Assembly: GCF_013390595.1 (NCBI RefSeq)
Contig: NZ_JACAWV010000020.1
Coordinates: 62,001-126,000 of the forward strand
Direction: 5' to 3'
Length of the DNA stretch: 64,000 nt
Source: Rhizobium sp. RM
GTDB taxonomy: Bacteria > Pseudomonadota > Alphaproteobacteria > Rhizobiales > Rhizobiaceae
Position numbers and translations under genes: made by a program. The notes beneath the pieces are model-generated. The model ran no database searches. It saw nothing but the letters and a program-made list of their open reading frames with translations, and was not told the origin of the DNA. Positions 53,396 to 62,094 of the stretch are shown here, one piece after another. How positions within the stretch are numbered: the stretch's first letter is position 1; each line of letters opens with the position of its first letter.

Positions 53396-53410
53396 ATAAC
53401 AGTTTGTTAT
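53396..53410. promoter_or_regulatory. LysR-type binding site
   Basis: ATAACA-GTT-TGTTAT is a perfect 15-bp palindrome containing T-N11-A (T at 53397, A at 53409), ending 6 bp before the LysR start and about 80 bp before the divergent MFS start. Fits autoregulation plus control of the transporter. Confidence 0.65.
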
Positions 53411-53416
53411 AGATGT

Positions 53417-54259
53417 ATGCGCTCCCTTGATCTTGAAGCCGTCGAGGCTTTTCTTCTCGTCGCCGAATTACAGTCATTCACTCGGGTTGCTGGAGTGATG
53501 AGCACGACGCAAGCCGCGATCTCCCTACGCTTGCGCAGGCTCGAAGACATGCTGGGGCATCGTCTTGTCGAACGAACACCGCGTCGCGTCCGTTTGACGG
53601 CGGCAGGTGAGCGTTTCCTGGAGCCGGCACGTGCTTATGTTGCTGCGGGCCGTCGCGCCCTTGATGTTTTTGGTAAAGAACCAACGCGTCTTGCGATTGG
53701 TGTCACGCATCACTTGATCGGTGCCGATCTGCCCCGCATCCTTCGTGTTGTGAGTGAACGGGAGACGAGCGTAACGCTTCATCTTCGAACCGCCGGCACT
53801 AGAACGCTGCTCGAACTTTACGATTCCGGCGAGCTCGACGCGATCGTCGTGTTACGGCACGACGATATCCGTCGCGACGGTGAGACCTTGTTTCAGGAAA
53901 ACTTCAACTGGTACTGCAGCGTGGACTTCAGTCTGCCTCCGGACGCCCCTGTACCTCTCGTGCTTCAACCGGAACCCTGCAATCTGCGCGCCATGGCGCT
54001 TCGATCTCTGGAGAGCGAGAATATTGCCTGGCGTGAGGTCTTTGTAGGGACTGGAGCAACGGCTGTGGGGGCGGCGGCTGAAGCTGGGATCGGCGTTGCA
54101 CTTCTGGCGCAGAGCGCAGCACCTGCCGGGGTGCGGGAGATCAACGGCACTCTTCTACCAGAGCTTCCAACGTTGGATGTCGTGATGATTTCTGCGGTGA
54201 CGGGGGATCACGCCAACGCTGTACTTCGACGGATAACACGTGCTTTTCAGTCATCGTGA
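53417..54259 (+). CDS. LysR-family regulator
   Basis: 280 aa from the ATG at 53417; a TTG at 53381 would extend the frame through the operator and is less likely. Helix-turn-helix: AVEAFLLVAELQSFTRVAGV then STTQAAISLRLRRLEDMLG. C-terminal effector domain with a GIGVALLAQSAAPAGV stretch. Divergent from the MFS gene. Confidence 0.88.
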   Translation: MRSLDLEAVEAFLLVAELQSFTRVAGVMSTTQAAISLRLRRLEDMLGHRLVERTPRRVRLTAAGERFLEPARAYVAAGRRALDVFGKEPTRLAIGVTHHLIGADLPRILRVVSERETSVTLHLRTAGTRTLLELYDSGELDAIVVLRHDDIRRDGETLFQENFNWYCSVDFSLPPDAPVPLVLQPEPCNLRAMALRSLESENIAWREVFVGTGATAVGAAAEAGIGVALLAQSAAPAGVREINGTLLPELPTLDVVMISAVTGDHANAVLRRITRAFQSS

Positions 54260-54274
54260 AGCAGCAATGATGGC

Positions 54275-54634
54275 TCAACGTTTTCCGGTTGAGGCGACAG
54301 CTTTATCGACACCACCATCCCGCTCCAGCTCTTCCATCAAAAGAGCGAGAAGGCCCGGGAACCGGGCGTCAATGTCGTCACGACGAAGCGAGGACGCGCG
54401 ACGGTTACCGTAGTCGATCTGGCTGATCAAACCCGCTTCGCGAAGAATTTTGAAGTGGTGGGTCAGCGACGCTTTGGCGACCGGAAAGCCGAACGATGCG
54501 CAGTTGCGCTCAGTGCAATCAGGGAGCGTCGCCAGAATGGCAATCACCGTGCGACGCAAGGGATCGGACAGGGTGGAAAACACGACGCTGAGGTCGATTT
54601 CATCACGCGTGGGCTGGGGAAGAATTTCTGGCAT
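54275..54634 (-). CDS. ArsR-family transcriptional regulator
   Basis: 119-aa winged-helix regulator. VFSTLSDPLRRTVIAILATL starts the domain, KASLTHHFKILREAGLISQI is the recognition helix. Cys residues (DCTERNCASFGF) near the middle could sense oxidants, electrophiles or metals. Divergent from the flavin oxidoreductase gene, whose promoter carries two matching operators. Similar regulators control Old Yellow Enzymes in response to electrophiles; that role is inferred. Confidence 0.88.
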   Translation of the reverse strand: MPEILPQPTRDEIDLSVVFSTLSDPLRRTVIAILATLPDCTERNCASFGFPVAKASLTHHFKILREAGLISQIDYGNRRASSLRRDDIDARFPGLLALLMEELERDGGVDKAVASTGKR

Positions 54635-54674
54635 ACTGTAAATTACGAGGATTGGCTGCCTGGTGCAAGTCTAA

Positions 54675-54727
54675 GGTATGGCTTGACGCATACCCGCTTG
54701 CGTCCTAGGTATGGCCTATCCCATACC
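54675..54727 (+). promoter_or_regulatory. Promoter with two operators for the ArsR-type regulator
   Basis: TTGACG (54683-54688) and TAGGTA (54706-54711) form a promoter with 17-bp spacing. GGTATG-N8-CATACC (54675-54694) covers the -35; GGTATGG-N6-CCATACC (54708-54727) covers the -10 and start. Their centres are 33 bp apart, about three helical turns, so two dimers could sit on one face. Confidence 0.75.
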
Positions 54728-54739
54728 AAAGGTGACCTC

Positions 54740-55846
54740 ATGCCCCAACCCCAACTTTTTACACCCTTCAAGATCCGTAACCTCGAACTCGAGAACCGTA
54801 TAACCATTGCTCCTATGTGCACCTACTCGGCCGTCGACGGTTGCATGACGGATTGGCACCTTATTCATCTTGGGCAGCTTGCCCTTTCCGGCGCTGGTTT
54901 GCTGACGATCGAGGCGACAGCAGTTGTCCCTGAAGGGCGCATCAGCTACGCAGACGTCGGCTTGTACGATGACGCAACTGAAGATGCGATGCGCAAAACA
55001 CTCCAGGGCGTCAGGAAGTGGTCGAACATCCCGATTGCTATCCAACTTGCTCATGCCGGACGAAAAGCATCGACGGATCTACCTTGGCAGGGTGGTGGGC
55101 AGATTGCGCCAGAGCACAAGAATGGTTGGCAAACCGAGGGGCCGTCGCCTGTCGCATTCAAATCGACCGACAATGCGCCGACCGAAATCAGCCGCGAGCG
55201 CATGAACGCGATCCGCTACGCTTTCGCAGAAGCTGCCGTCCGTGCCGCGCGTATCGGCATCGATGCTGTACAGATACACGCCGCGCATGGTTATCTGCTC
55301 CATTCGTTCCTGTCGCCGCTCGCCAATCAGCGAACGGATGAATACGGTGGAAGCCTTGAAAACCGGATGCGCTTTCCGTTGGAGGTCTTCGACGCGGTAC
55401 GCGCGGCCTTCCCAGCAGACAAGACTGTCTCTGTCCGTGTTTCCGCGACGGATTGGCACGATGGTGGCTGGAATCTCGAGGAAACGGTTGAATTTGCCAA
55501 AGCTCTCGAGCTGCGTGGCTGCGATGCGATCAATGTTTCGACTGGCGGCCTGCATGTCGAGCAGAAGATCCCTGTTTCTCCTAGCTACCAGGTGCCATTC
55601 GCGCGCGTTGTGAAGGCTGCCGTGAAGATGCCGGTCGTTGCTGTCGGATTGATCACCGAGCCATCTCAGGCGGAAGGTATTGTTGCGACGGGAGATGCTG
55701 ATCTGATCGGTCTGGCCCGCACGATTCTCTATGATCCACGTTGGCCATGGCATGCTGCCGCAGCGCTCGGTGGCGAAGTTTCCGCCGCTCCTCAATATCA
55801 CCGCAGTCAGCCGGCGACCCTGAAAACCTTGTTCAAGGCCCTCTAA
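54740..55846 (+). CDS. NADH:flavin oxidoreductase (Old Yellow Enzyme, YqjM/NamA type)
   Basis: FMN-dependent ene-reductase, 368 aa from ATG 54740 (AAAGGTGA upstream). Features of the YqjM class: NRITIAPMCTYSAVDGCMTD with the redox-sensing Cys, IQLAHAGRKAS, VQIHAAHGYLLHSFLSPLAN with the substrate-binding His pair, and GDADLIGLARTILYDPRWPW near the end. Reduces activated C=C bonds of electrophilic compounds such as enones, maleimides or nitro compounds. Under the adjacent ArsR-type regulator. Confidence 0.9.
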   Translation: MPQPQLFTPFKIRNLELENRITIAPMCTYSAVDGCMTDWHLIHLGQLALSGAGLLTIEATAVVPEGRISYADVGLYDDATEDAMRKTLQGVRKWSNIPIAIQLAHAGRKASTDLPWQGGGQIAPEHKNGWQTEGPSPVAFKSTDNAPTEISRERMNAIRYAFAEAAVRAARIGIDAVQIHAAHGYLLHSFLSPLANQRTDEYGGSLENRMRFPLEVFDAVRAAFPADKTVSVRVSATDWHDGGWNLEETVEFAKALELRGCDAINVSTGGLHVEQKIPVSPSYQVPFARVVKAAVKMPVVAVGLITEPSQAEGIVATGDADLIGLARTILYDPRWPWHAAAALGGEVSAAPQYHRSQPATLKTLFKAL

Positions 55847-55852
55847 AATCAG

Positions 55853-55882
55853 GCATACCCCGACGCTTAAGTCGGGGTATGC
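55853..55882 (+). terminator. Terminator after the flavin oxidoreductase, carrying the operator motif
   Basis: Perfect 12-bp arms: GCATACCCCGAC, loop GCTTAA, then GTCGGGGTATGC, followed by TTTAACCC. The outer ends read GCATACC and GGTATGC, the same hexamers as the promoter operators, which may be chance or a third binding site. Confidence 0.75.
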
Positions 55883-55916
55883 TTTAACCCTTTGCGGGTA
55901 TCGCCAAAGATCCCGC

Positions 55917-56384
55917 TCACGCTGGATCGATTTTCAGATGCTCCATGAGGATCTGGGCTGCAAATGCATGATCTTCTTCCCCGGTGAGACCTGAGATTGT
56001 CAGGCTTCCGATAATTCCGGCGTTCTGTACGACAATCGGGAAGCCACCGCCTGCCATGACGTAGTCGGCGATATCGGCACCGGTCTTCGGTGAAAACTCA
56101 CCCTCGCGACCCTGCTCGAGCACGATGCGATAGGTTGACTTCAGGAACCGGCGCACGGTGTTTGCCTTGCGTCTCACCCATTCGCTGTTGTTTGAGGAGG
56201 CGCCTGGCCGCGACAGATAGACAATCTGACGGTCGAACGTTCTGATATCGATGGCAATTGGCAATTGCCGCTCGCTGGCAATTCTCCAGCCGATTGTTCC
56301 AAGCTCGAACGCGATATCTTCATCAAACTTCGGCAGGACAAGTCTGCGCTCCTGCTCCAGGACGGTCTTCAAATCACTCATCAT
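55917..56384 (-). CDS. UPF0303 family protein (HbpS-like fold)
   Basis: 155 aa from the ATG at 56384 (ATG-ATG pair; GAGAA upstream). Strong match in wording to UPF0303: FELGTIGWRIASERQLPIAI, WVRRKANTVRRFLKSTY, ADYVMAGGGFPIVVQNAGI and LTISGLTGEEDHAF. The family belongs to the haem-degrading/HbpS-GlcG fold group but its biochemical role is not established. Single gene, convergent with the flavin oxidoreductase. Confidence 0.85.
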   Translation of the reverse strand: MMSDLKTVLEQERRLVLPKFDEDIAFELGTIGWRIASERQLPIAIDIRTFDRQIVYLSRPGASSNNSEWVRRKANTVRRFLKSTYRIVLEQGREGEFSPKTGADIADYVMAGGGFPIVVQNAGIIGSLTISGLTGEEDHAFAAQILMEHLKIDPA

Positions 56385-56730
56385 GTTCTCGTTTTTGCTA
56401 AGGAAACCCGATCTTCCGTGCGTGACGTTATCGTCTCGGAACGCGGATATCAATTCGTCAGGAAGCATCTGTGCTTAGTCCAAACCGATCTCGCAGGGGC
56501 CCGTCAGAGCCGAACAGTTTCTCGTGATGTCGAAGCGTTAGCCATTGCGCTGTCGGTGGTACTGGTAGTATTCGAACATCTTGTTTTTCTGATCTTGCGA
56601 CGGCTTCGACACATCAGCTCGATCTTCCCTATCTCACATGAACCGACCACAGCCAAAGCATCTGCCCATGTTATTCTCAAAGCATTCCATTTTTCATCGT
56701 CTAGGATGCGGCTTACCTGGCAACCCGGAT
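56385..56730. other. Intergenic region without recognised gene
   Basis: About 345 bp between the divergent UPF0303 and carboxypeptidase genes. Open frames cross it but show no family similarity; one encodes a hydrophobic run (AIALSVVLVVFEHLVFLILR) that may be fortuitous. It must hold both promoters; no operator or RNA structure stood out. If the carboxypeptidase starts at 56638, the gap is 253 bp. Confidence 0.4.
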
Positions 56731-57789
56731 ATGCCGGGAAAACAGCCGACGAAGCGAATGTTCAAAGGCGCTTTGCTTGTTGCCTCTTGCCTGGCGAGCG
56801 TGCCGGCCAGTGCAACGCCGGTGCTGGTTGTGGATGTCGCAAGCCGTGATGTGCTTTATCAGGAGGATGCCGGCGTGCCTTGGTATCCGGCCTCGACAAC
56901 CAAAATGATGACGGCTCTGCTGACCTTCGAGGCTCTTCATGCAAATGTCGTGAGCCTGAAGACGCCTGTTGTGATGTCGCGTAACGCGACGAAACAGGCG
57001 TTTTTGGAGTCTGGCCTCACGTTTGGCCGAACGATGACGATCGAGGATGCGCTTTATGCGACGATTACCGCGTCTGCAAATGACGTGGCGGTCGCTTTGG
57101 CCGAAACCGTTGCATCCAGCGAACCAAAATTTGTTGCCCGCATGAACGAGAGGGCCGCGCAGCTTGGGATGACTGGTACGCATTTCGCCAGTCCGAACGG
57201 TCTTTTCAGCCGGCAGAATTATTCAACGGCCCGTGATCTTGCGATCCTTGGTATGGAAATTGATCGGCTGTTTCCCGAGTACCGCCATTTCTTCCAGGCC
57301 ACGGCAGTGACCATCGACGGCAAGGAGATCAAGTCGAACAATTTGCTCCTGAGCCGCTACCCGGGCACGATTGGAATGAAAACCGGTTTTCTCTGTGCGT
57401 CGGGGAGAAACTATGTCGGCCTTGCCACGCGCAATGGCAAGCAGGTTATGGTCGTCGTGCTCGGTGCGACTACGGAGCGAGAACGCAATGAGCGTTCCGC
57501 GCAGTACCTCACTCAGGCCTTCGACGGGCAATTGGCGGCACGTGCGGAGCGCGTGGATGACATTCCAAACAGGCCAGAGGTCGCGCCGGAAGATATGCGG
57601 ATACGTCTCTGTACCAACCAGAGCGCGGCTTACGAGACCAGCCGCGAAGCGCTTTACCCAATGGGGTTGCCCGGCCACGAAACCTATTTGCAAGGTGAGG
57701 GGCCAAGCCAGGTCTACGCCATCCGCACATGGGCCAGCGAAACCGTTGAGAGTGTGCCGTTACCTGCTCCACGCCCCGTCACGCAGTGA
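56731..57789 (+). CDS. D-alanyl-D-alanine carboxypeptidase (PBP5/DacC family)
   Basis: Cell-wall enzyme removing the terminal D-Ala of peptidoglycan stem peptides, 352 aa. All active-site motifs are present: SxxK in WYPASTTKMMTA, SxN in TITASANDVAV and KTG in GTIGMKTGFLC. The signal sequence is TKRMFKGALLVASCLASVPA. Start uncertain: 56731 gives a compact signal peptide, 56638 a longer leader, 56758 a shorter one. The last 100 residues are a proline-containing tail instead of a classical PBP5 beta domain. Confidence 0.87.
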   Translation: MPGKQPTKRMFKGALLVASCLASVPASATPVLVVDVASRDVLYQEDAGVPWYPASTTKMMTALLTFEALHANVVSLKTPVVMSRNATKQAFLESGLTFGRTMTIEDALYATITASANDVAVALAETVASSEPKFVARMNERAAQLGMTGTHFASPNGLFSRQNYSTARDLAILGMEIDRLFPEYRHFFQATAVTIDGKEIKSNNLLLSRYPGTIGMKTGFLCASGRNYVGLATRNGKQVMVVVLGATTERERNERSAQYLTQAFDGQLAARAERVDDIPNRPEVAPEDMRIRLCTNQSAAYETSREALYPMGLPGHETYLQGEGPSQVYAIRTWASETVESVPLPAPRPVTQ

Positions 57790-57815
57790 CGTAAGCCTAT
57801 TGCCAGAATAGAGAA

Positions 57816-57851
57816 GACCAGCACCCGCAAGTCATTTGGCAGGCGCTGGTC
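57816..57851. terminator. Hairpin between convergent genes
   Basis: GACCAGC and GCTGGTC pair across a 22-nt loop in the 77-bp gap between the carboxypeptidase and HbpS-like genes. Possible bidirectional terminator; no T-run. Confidence 0.35.
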
Positions 57852-57866
57852 ATCGATCATTGAAGC

Positions 57867-58355
57867 TCACTTCAGCCGGTCAGCAAGTTTCTCGATCGCC
57901 TTCGTCGCGCAAGCCTCATCGAGGTGACCGCCGGGCGCGCCACCAACGCCAATTGCACCGATGGTGTCTTTTCCGATCTTGAGCGGAACGCCTCCCGCCA
58001 AAACCAGGAAGCCTGGAATGTCGACGAGACCGGCAGCTGCGGGGTTTTTCGAGACGGTTTCAGCCATCCCGCTGGTTGGATTGCGTGAGGATGCCGATGT
58101 GTATGCCTTGGCCGTGGCGGCATTTGCCGTGTGGGCACCAGCATTTTCAGCGCGAACCAGTGCCAGCAGGATGCCAGCCCGGTCGGTGACGGCTGCCGCA
58201 ACATTGTAACCTTCGGCAGAGCACGCGGCGACTGCTGCGTTCGCCAGTTCGACTGCCGCAGCCGTGCCAAGGCTCGTCTGCTTGACGGTGTCTTGCGCGA
58301 AGGCGCAGCTTGCGAAAGCGGTTGAAAGTGCGATCGAAAGCAAAACGTTTTTCAT
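57867..58355 (-). CDS. Secreted HbpS/GlcG-like protein
   Basis: 162 aa from ATG 58355; signal peptide MKNVLLSIALSTAFASCAFA. The mature protein is a GlcG/HbpS domain: VELANAAVAACSAEGYNVAA, VTDRAGILLALVRAENAGAH, FLVLAGGVPLKIGKDTIGAI and the end HLDEACATKAIEKLAD. In Streptomyces the secreted haem-binding HbpS interacts with the SenS/SenR two-component system. Here the gene directly follows a response regulator and kinase on the same strand, so a similar accessory-sensor role is plausible. Confidence 0.85.
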   Translation of the reverse strand: MKNVLLSIALSTAFASCAFAQDTVKQTSLGTAAAVELANAAVAACSAEGYNVAAAVTDRAGILLALVRAENAGAHTANAATAKAYTSASSRNPTSGMAETVSKNPAAAGLVDIPGFLVLAGGVPLKIGKDTIGAIGVGGAPGGHLDEACATKAIEKLADRLK

Positions 58356-58452
58356 ATCCGTGGGTCTCCAGTTGCTGGTGTTGCTGGAGACATATTTAGC
58401 CAAAGAGAGATATTGCCAAAATTCGCAGAGACACTGACCTCTATCGGTAGAA

Positions 58453-59034
58453 TTACCGATTAAGCGCAAGCCAGATACGCGTCTGTTCAGCAACGGCAGG
58501 CGTTCCAAGTTTCAGCGCAATATTTGCCCGGTGGCTGTCCACGGTACGGATCGATACACCGAGCGCGGCCGCGATCTCTTTGCTGCCGAAACCTTTTGTG
58601 ACAAGGTCGATGACTTCGCGTTCGCGGCTGGTGAGTTGTTCCAGCAGCTTGCCCGTTTCGTGCTGCGCCATCAATTCTGACAGCTTGGCTTCGCATGATG
58701 TGATCGCGTCAATCAGTACATGTTCGTCCACCGGCTTCACCAGAAAATCCATGACGCCTGCCTTGAAAGCGCGACGACAGGCTTCGATATCGCCGTGCCC
58801 GGTGATCATGATCGCCGGCCAATCTATATCCATCTCGGACAGTTTTTTCAGAAGCTGAAGTCCGCTGGTTGCTGGCATGCGCAGATCCAGAATGATGACA
58901 CCTGGCTTTGCTTTGTCCAGATGGGCAAGAAGATGGGCGGCATCGGAAAAAGCGGTCACCTCTTTGCCGTAGGTGGCGAGAAGCAGAGAAAGGGCTTCGC
59001 GAACGGAGGCATCATCATCGACGACGTAGATCAT
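58453..59034 (-). CDS. FixJ/NarL-type response regulator
   Basis: 193 aa: receiver domain with the acidic pair in VVDDDAS, phospho-acceptor Asp in VIILDLRMP, Thr in IMITGHGD and Lys in FLVKPVD; then a LuxR-type DNA-binding domain, LTSREREVIDLVTKGFGSKE followed by VSIRTVDSHRANI. Its ATG overlaps the kinase stop (ATGA). Probable targets are the dehydrogenase genes upstream, not demonstrated. Confidence 0.92.
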   Translation of the reverse strand: MIYVVDDDASVREALSLLLATYGKEVTAFSDAAHLLAHLDKAKPGVIILDLRMPATSGLQLLKKLSEMDIDWPAIMITGHGDIEACRRAFKAGVMDFLVKPVDEHVLIDAITSCEAKLSELMAQHETGKLLEQLTSREREVIDLVTKGFGSKEIAAALGVSIRTVDSHRANIALKLGTPAVAEQTRIWLALNR

Positions 59035-60521
59035 TCGGCGCTCCCCAATGGTATGCGGATCGTAAAACAGGCGCCATCATCATTGTGTGCTTCAAGTGTG
59101 CCGTTCATTTTTTCGATGAGGCGTGCGCAAAGCGGAAGGCCAAGACCCATCCCGTCTTTCTTCGTCGTGAAGAATGGTTCGAATATGCGCTCTATCAAGG
59201 CAGGGTCCAAGCCCGGACCGTTGTCGCTGACATTGATGATCACTTCCTTTCCTTGAGGTTCAGCCAAAATTCTGATGTGTGGGGCCGGGCGGTTGACCAG
59301 CGCGTCAACAGCATTGCGGATCAGATTGTGGATCACCTGCTGGAAGGAAATGACGTCGATGGCGATAAGACATGGCTTCTCGGAAATCGACGTTTCCAGA
59401 ACGATGCCCCTTTGTGCAATGTCGGTCTCCACCAGACGCAGTGCACCAGTCAGCGCGTCAGTCAAGGACACATTCTCGATCTTTGCATCAGCTCCGGAAA
59501 TATAGGCCCGCATACGGCTGAGAATGTCTCCTGCTCTTTTGGCTTCTCGGACATTGGCGTCAAGCGCCTGTTCGAGAATGTCTGTGCGGTTGATCGTGAT
59601 CGCGCGGCGCGCTGCCTGGCTTTGCGCGAGCATTGCAGCCACAGGCTGGGCCAGTTCATGTGCAATCCCTGACGCCATTTCACCGAGCGCGTTTACCCGC
59701 CCAGCATGAGCAAGCTGCGTTTCTTGTTCAAGCAGGGCCGCGCGTTGCTCCTGACGCCGTCGCTCGCTGCTGGCATGGCGATACTGTCGAACAAGCCAGA
59801 GTGCTCCAGCCAGCACAACGAGAACCGGTATCAGAACTAGTGGAGGCAACAGTTCTTTCGGTCCGAAAACGCGACTGACGGTAAGCTTCAGAGGTTGTCC
59901 GGCATTGGAGGACGAAAGCGCTTCGCTTGCCGAGGTGATGGCAGGTGCGCTCGTTGGGCGCGTGAAAAGCACACTGTCGCCGAGAGACAGGCCTACAGAA
60001 TACTCCGGTGGCATCTGCTCGATTGCCAGCAATCGGGTTGCGTCGATCCTCAGCCGCAGCAGCCGATTGAACTCAACCAGCTTGTAGATGTCATAGGCGT
60101 GCGCGCCCGGGATTGCGCGAACCATTGTGTCACCAGGGCTTTGTGGCTGGAGCAAACCTTCTGTGGGTTCGGAGGAGACAAGTGGACCTGTCGCTGCGCC
60201 ATAGGTGACCACGCGCGAGACCGGGCCTTCGATCCTGATCGTGGCGATGTTCGTAATGCGTGAATAAAACGTGCTTACGGATTGCGCGAGCCCCTGCAGG
60301 CTTTCTGCAGGTTCATCGTTCGACATGCGGACGACTGCCGCAAGCGCCGTCAGGTGTGCGTCGTGCTGCGCCAGTTTTTCTGCCAGCAGGACATCAGTCT
60401 GCCGGGTCGTGGCGGCAAGTTCCGACAATCCCGTGTTGTAGCGGACGACCGCGACCGCGCAGATGGCGAACAAAGTCGTGACGAGGAATGTGGCCCAAAA
60501 TCCTAGTGTGGCTGCTCGCAA
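59031..60521 (-). CDS. Membrane sensor histidine kinase
   Basis: 496 aa. Two membrane segments (about residues 8-30 and 228-250) enclose a roughly 200-residue periplasmic sensor region of no clear family. Cytoplasmic part: H box GEMASGIAHELAQPVAAMLA, N box IHNLIRNAVDALV, G boxes DNGPGLDPALIERIF and GMGLGLPLCARLIEK. Similar in plan to DctB/FixL-type kinases. Coupled to the response-regulator gene. The signal may concern the dehydrogenase substrate, its electron chain, or the HbpS-like protein. Confidence 0.9.
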   Translation of the reverse strand: MRAATLGFWATFLVTTLFAICAVAVVRYNTGLSELAATTRQTDVLLAEKLAQHDAHLTALAAVVRMSNDEPAESLQGLAQSVSTFYSRITNIATIRIEGPVSRVVTYGAATGPLVSSEPTEGLLQPQSPGDTMVRAIPGAHAYDIYKLVEFNRLLRLRIDATRLLAIEQMPPEYSVGLSLGDSVLFTRPTSAPAITSASEALSSSNAGQPLKLTVSRVFGPKELLPPLVLIPVLVVLAGALWLVRQYRHASSERRRQEQRAALLEQETQLAHAGRVNALGEMASGIAHELAQPVAAMLAQSQAARRAITINRTDILEQALDANVREAKRAGDILSRMRAYISGADAKIENVSLTDALTGALRLVETDIAQRGIVLETSISEKPCLIAIDVISFQQVIHNLIRNAVDALVNRPAPHIRILAEPQGKEVIINVSDNGPGLDPALIERIFEPFFTTKKDGMGLGLPLCARLIEKMNGTLEAHNDDGACFTIRIPLGSAE

Positions 60522-60657
60522 AATGATCCCGATTGTTCAGATGCCATCGAAAATGGCATGTCTTGTGGACAGGGACCTGTCAAGCTTTGTCAAAACAGTA
60601 GGTTGCCCGCCATGGCATGGCGAGCAACACGTATGCGTCAATAATGTATGGTCATCC

Positions 60658-62094
60658 CTATAGCGGCATGGTGGATTTGCGGTGGCGCCGACGTAGCAGC
60701 ACATAAAGTCCTGTAGCCAGGACAACCAAGGCTACGGTTACCCCGGCGCCGACACCAATTTGTGCCATGACCACCAGGTTGGAGGCTGAGCCGCCATTAC
60801 GGATAACCTGAACGTCATCTGGCGTTACGGCAAGATCGGCGTTCCCGTAATGTTTGAAGATGTAGTTGGCAAGTGATGCCACTTCGACGTTGTTAAGCGA
60901 CGTCAACGCATTGGACTGATCACCAAACGGTGGCATGAATGCGTGGTCGTCTCCGGTATGACGGTCAACACCATAGAGGATCGTTGCGATCAGATTGACG
61001 CCGTTGTCACCAGCAGTTGCGGCGTTCTTGAACAGGCTTGGGTAATATCCGTCACCTGTGCCCTCAGCGTTGAAGCCATGGCACGATGCGCAGTTGGCGG
61101 AGTAGATTTGCGCACCGGAGTTTACGCCGGCGAGGCCCTTTGCATAGTTTTGACCGCGGAACCCGGTCAATTCATTCGCCGCGCTGCCCAGATCGAAGCG
61201 GGTCGGAGCTGCCGTCTCTTTCGCAGGGCGAGCGGATGGCACGCTGCGAATATAAGTGGCTATCGCGTTGAGATCGGCATCTGTCAGGTGCTGGAAGCTG
61301 TAGCTGATCGCTTCCGCCATGCTTCCGGCCGCCTGGGCGCGGTGATCCAGTCTACCGGTCTTCAGGTAGGTCACGAGGTCCTGCTGGCTCCAGGAACCGA
61401 TACCGGTGACCTTGTCGTTGGTGATGTCAGGCGCATACCAGGGGCCGACCTGGCCACCGCTGAGATTGGCAGCCTTCTGCTCCTGCATAAGCAAGCCGCG
61501 TGGCGTGTGGCACGTGCTGCAGTGTGCAGCACCCTCGGCGAGATATCGTCCACGGTTCCATTCGGCCGACCGCTGTGGATCATCCACATGGGTTCCGCTG
61601 GGGCGGAACAGAAGGTTCCAGCCCATCATCGACGCCCGGATGTTCATCGGGAAAGGAAGGCTGGTCTGCGGGGCCTCTTTCTCAACCGGCTCGACGCCCT
61701 GCATGAAATAAGCATAAAGCGCGTGGATGTCCTCATCCGTCATCACAGAATAGGACACATAAGGCATCGCCGGGTAGAGATTGGCGCCGTCGGCACGAAC
61801 ACCCTTTCGGACAGCATTGGCAAATGCCGCTTCGCTGTAATTTCCGATACCGAATTGTTTCGATGGCGTGATGTTGGTCGACATGATCGTGCCAACGGGA
61901 GAGGCCATCGGTAAGCCGCCGGCCATTGGTTCGCCGCCATGATGATTTGTATGGCAAGCGATGCAATCGGCGGCGGTGGCGAGGTATTTGCCTCTGTCCA
62001 CCAGTTCTTTCGAGAACTCCTGCGCAGTGCTGATGCCCGGCAGGAAAGCGCCGAGAGCCAAGGCGAGAACGAATGTCTTTGTAGTCATGATCAT
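60658..62094 (-). CDS. Tri-haem cytochrome c subunit of a membrane dehydrogenase
   Basis: 478 aa. Signal peptide FVLALALGAFLPGISTAQE, three haem sites (CIACH, CSTCH, CASCH) in three cytochrome domains, and a C-terminal membrane anchor (VTLALVVLATGLYVLL-type stretch followed by RRRHRK). This is the cytochrome subunit plan of gluconate, sorbitol, fructose and alcohol dehydrogenases, passing electrons to ubiquinone. Overlaps the GMC gene by 4 bp. Confidence 0.92.
   Translation of the reverse strand: MIMTTKTFVLALALGAFLPGISTAQEFSKELVDRGKYLATAADCIACHTNHHGGEPMAGGLPMASPVGTIMSTNITPSKQFGIGNYSEAAFANAVRKGVRADGANLYPAMPYVSYSVMTDEDIHALYAYFMQGVEPVEKEAPQTSLPFPMNIRASMMGWNLLFRPSGTHVDDPQRSAEWNRGRYLAEGAAHCSTCHTPRGLLMQEQKAANLSGGQVGPWYAPDITNDKVTGIGSWSQQDLVTYLKTGRLDHRAQAAGSMAEAISYSFQHLTDADLNAIATYIRSVPSARPAKETAAPTRFDLGSAANELTGFRGQNYAKGLAGVNSGAQIYSANCASCHGFNAEGTGDGYYPSLFKNAATAGDNGVNLIATILYGVDRHTGDDHAFMPPFGDQSNALTSLNNVEVASLANYIFKHYGNADLAVTPDDVQVIRNGGSASNLVVMAQIGVGAGVTVALVVLATGLYVLLRRRHRKSTMPL

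Noticed and set aside
56265..56849. 194-residue + strand frame across the UPF0303/carboxypeptidase gap
   Set aside because: It overlaps two real genes in other frames; the hydrophobic stretch alone is not evidence for a protein.
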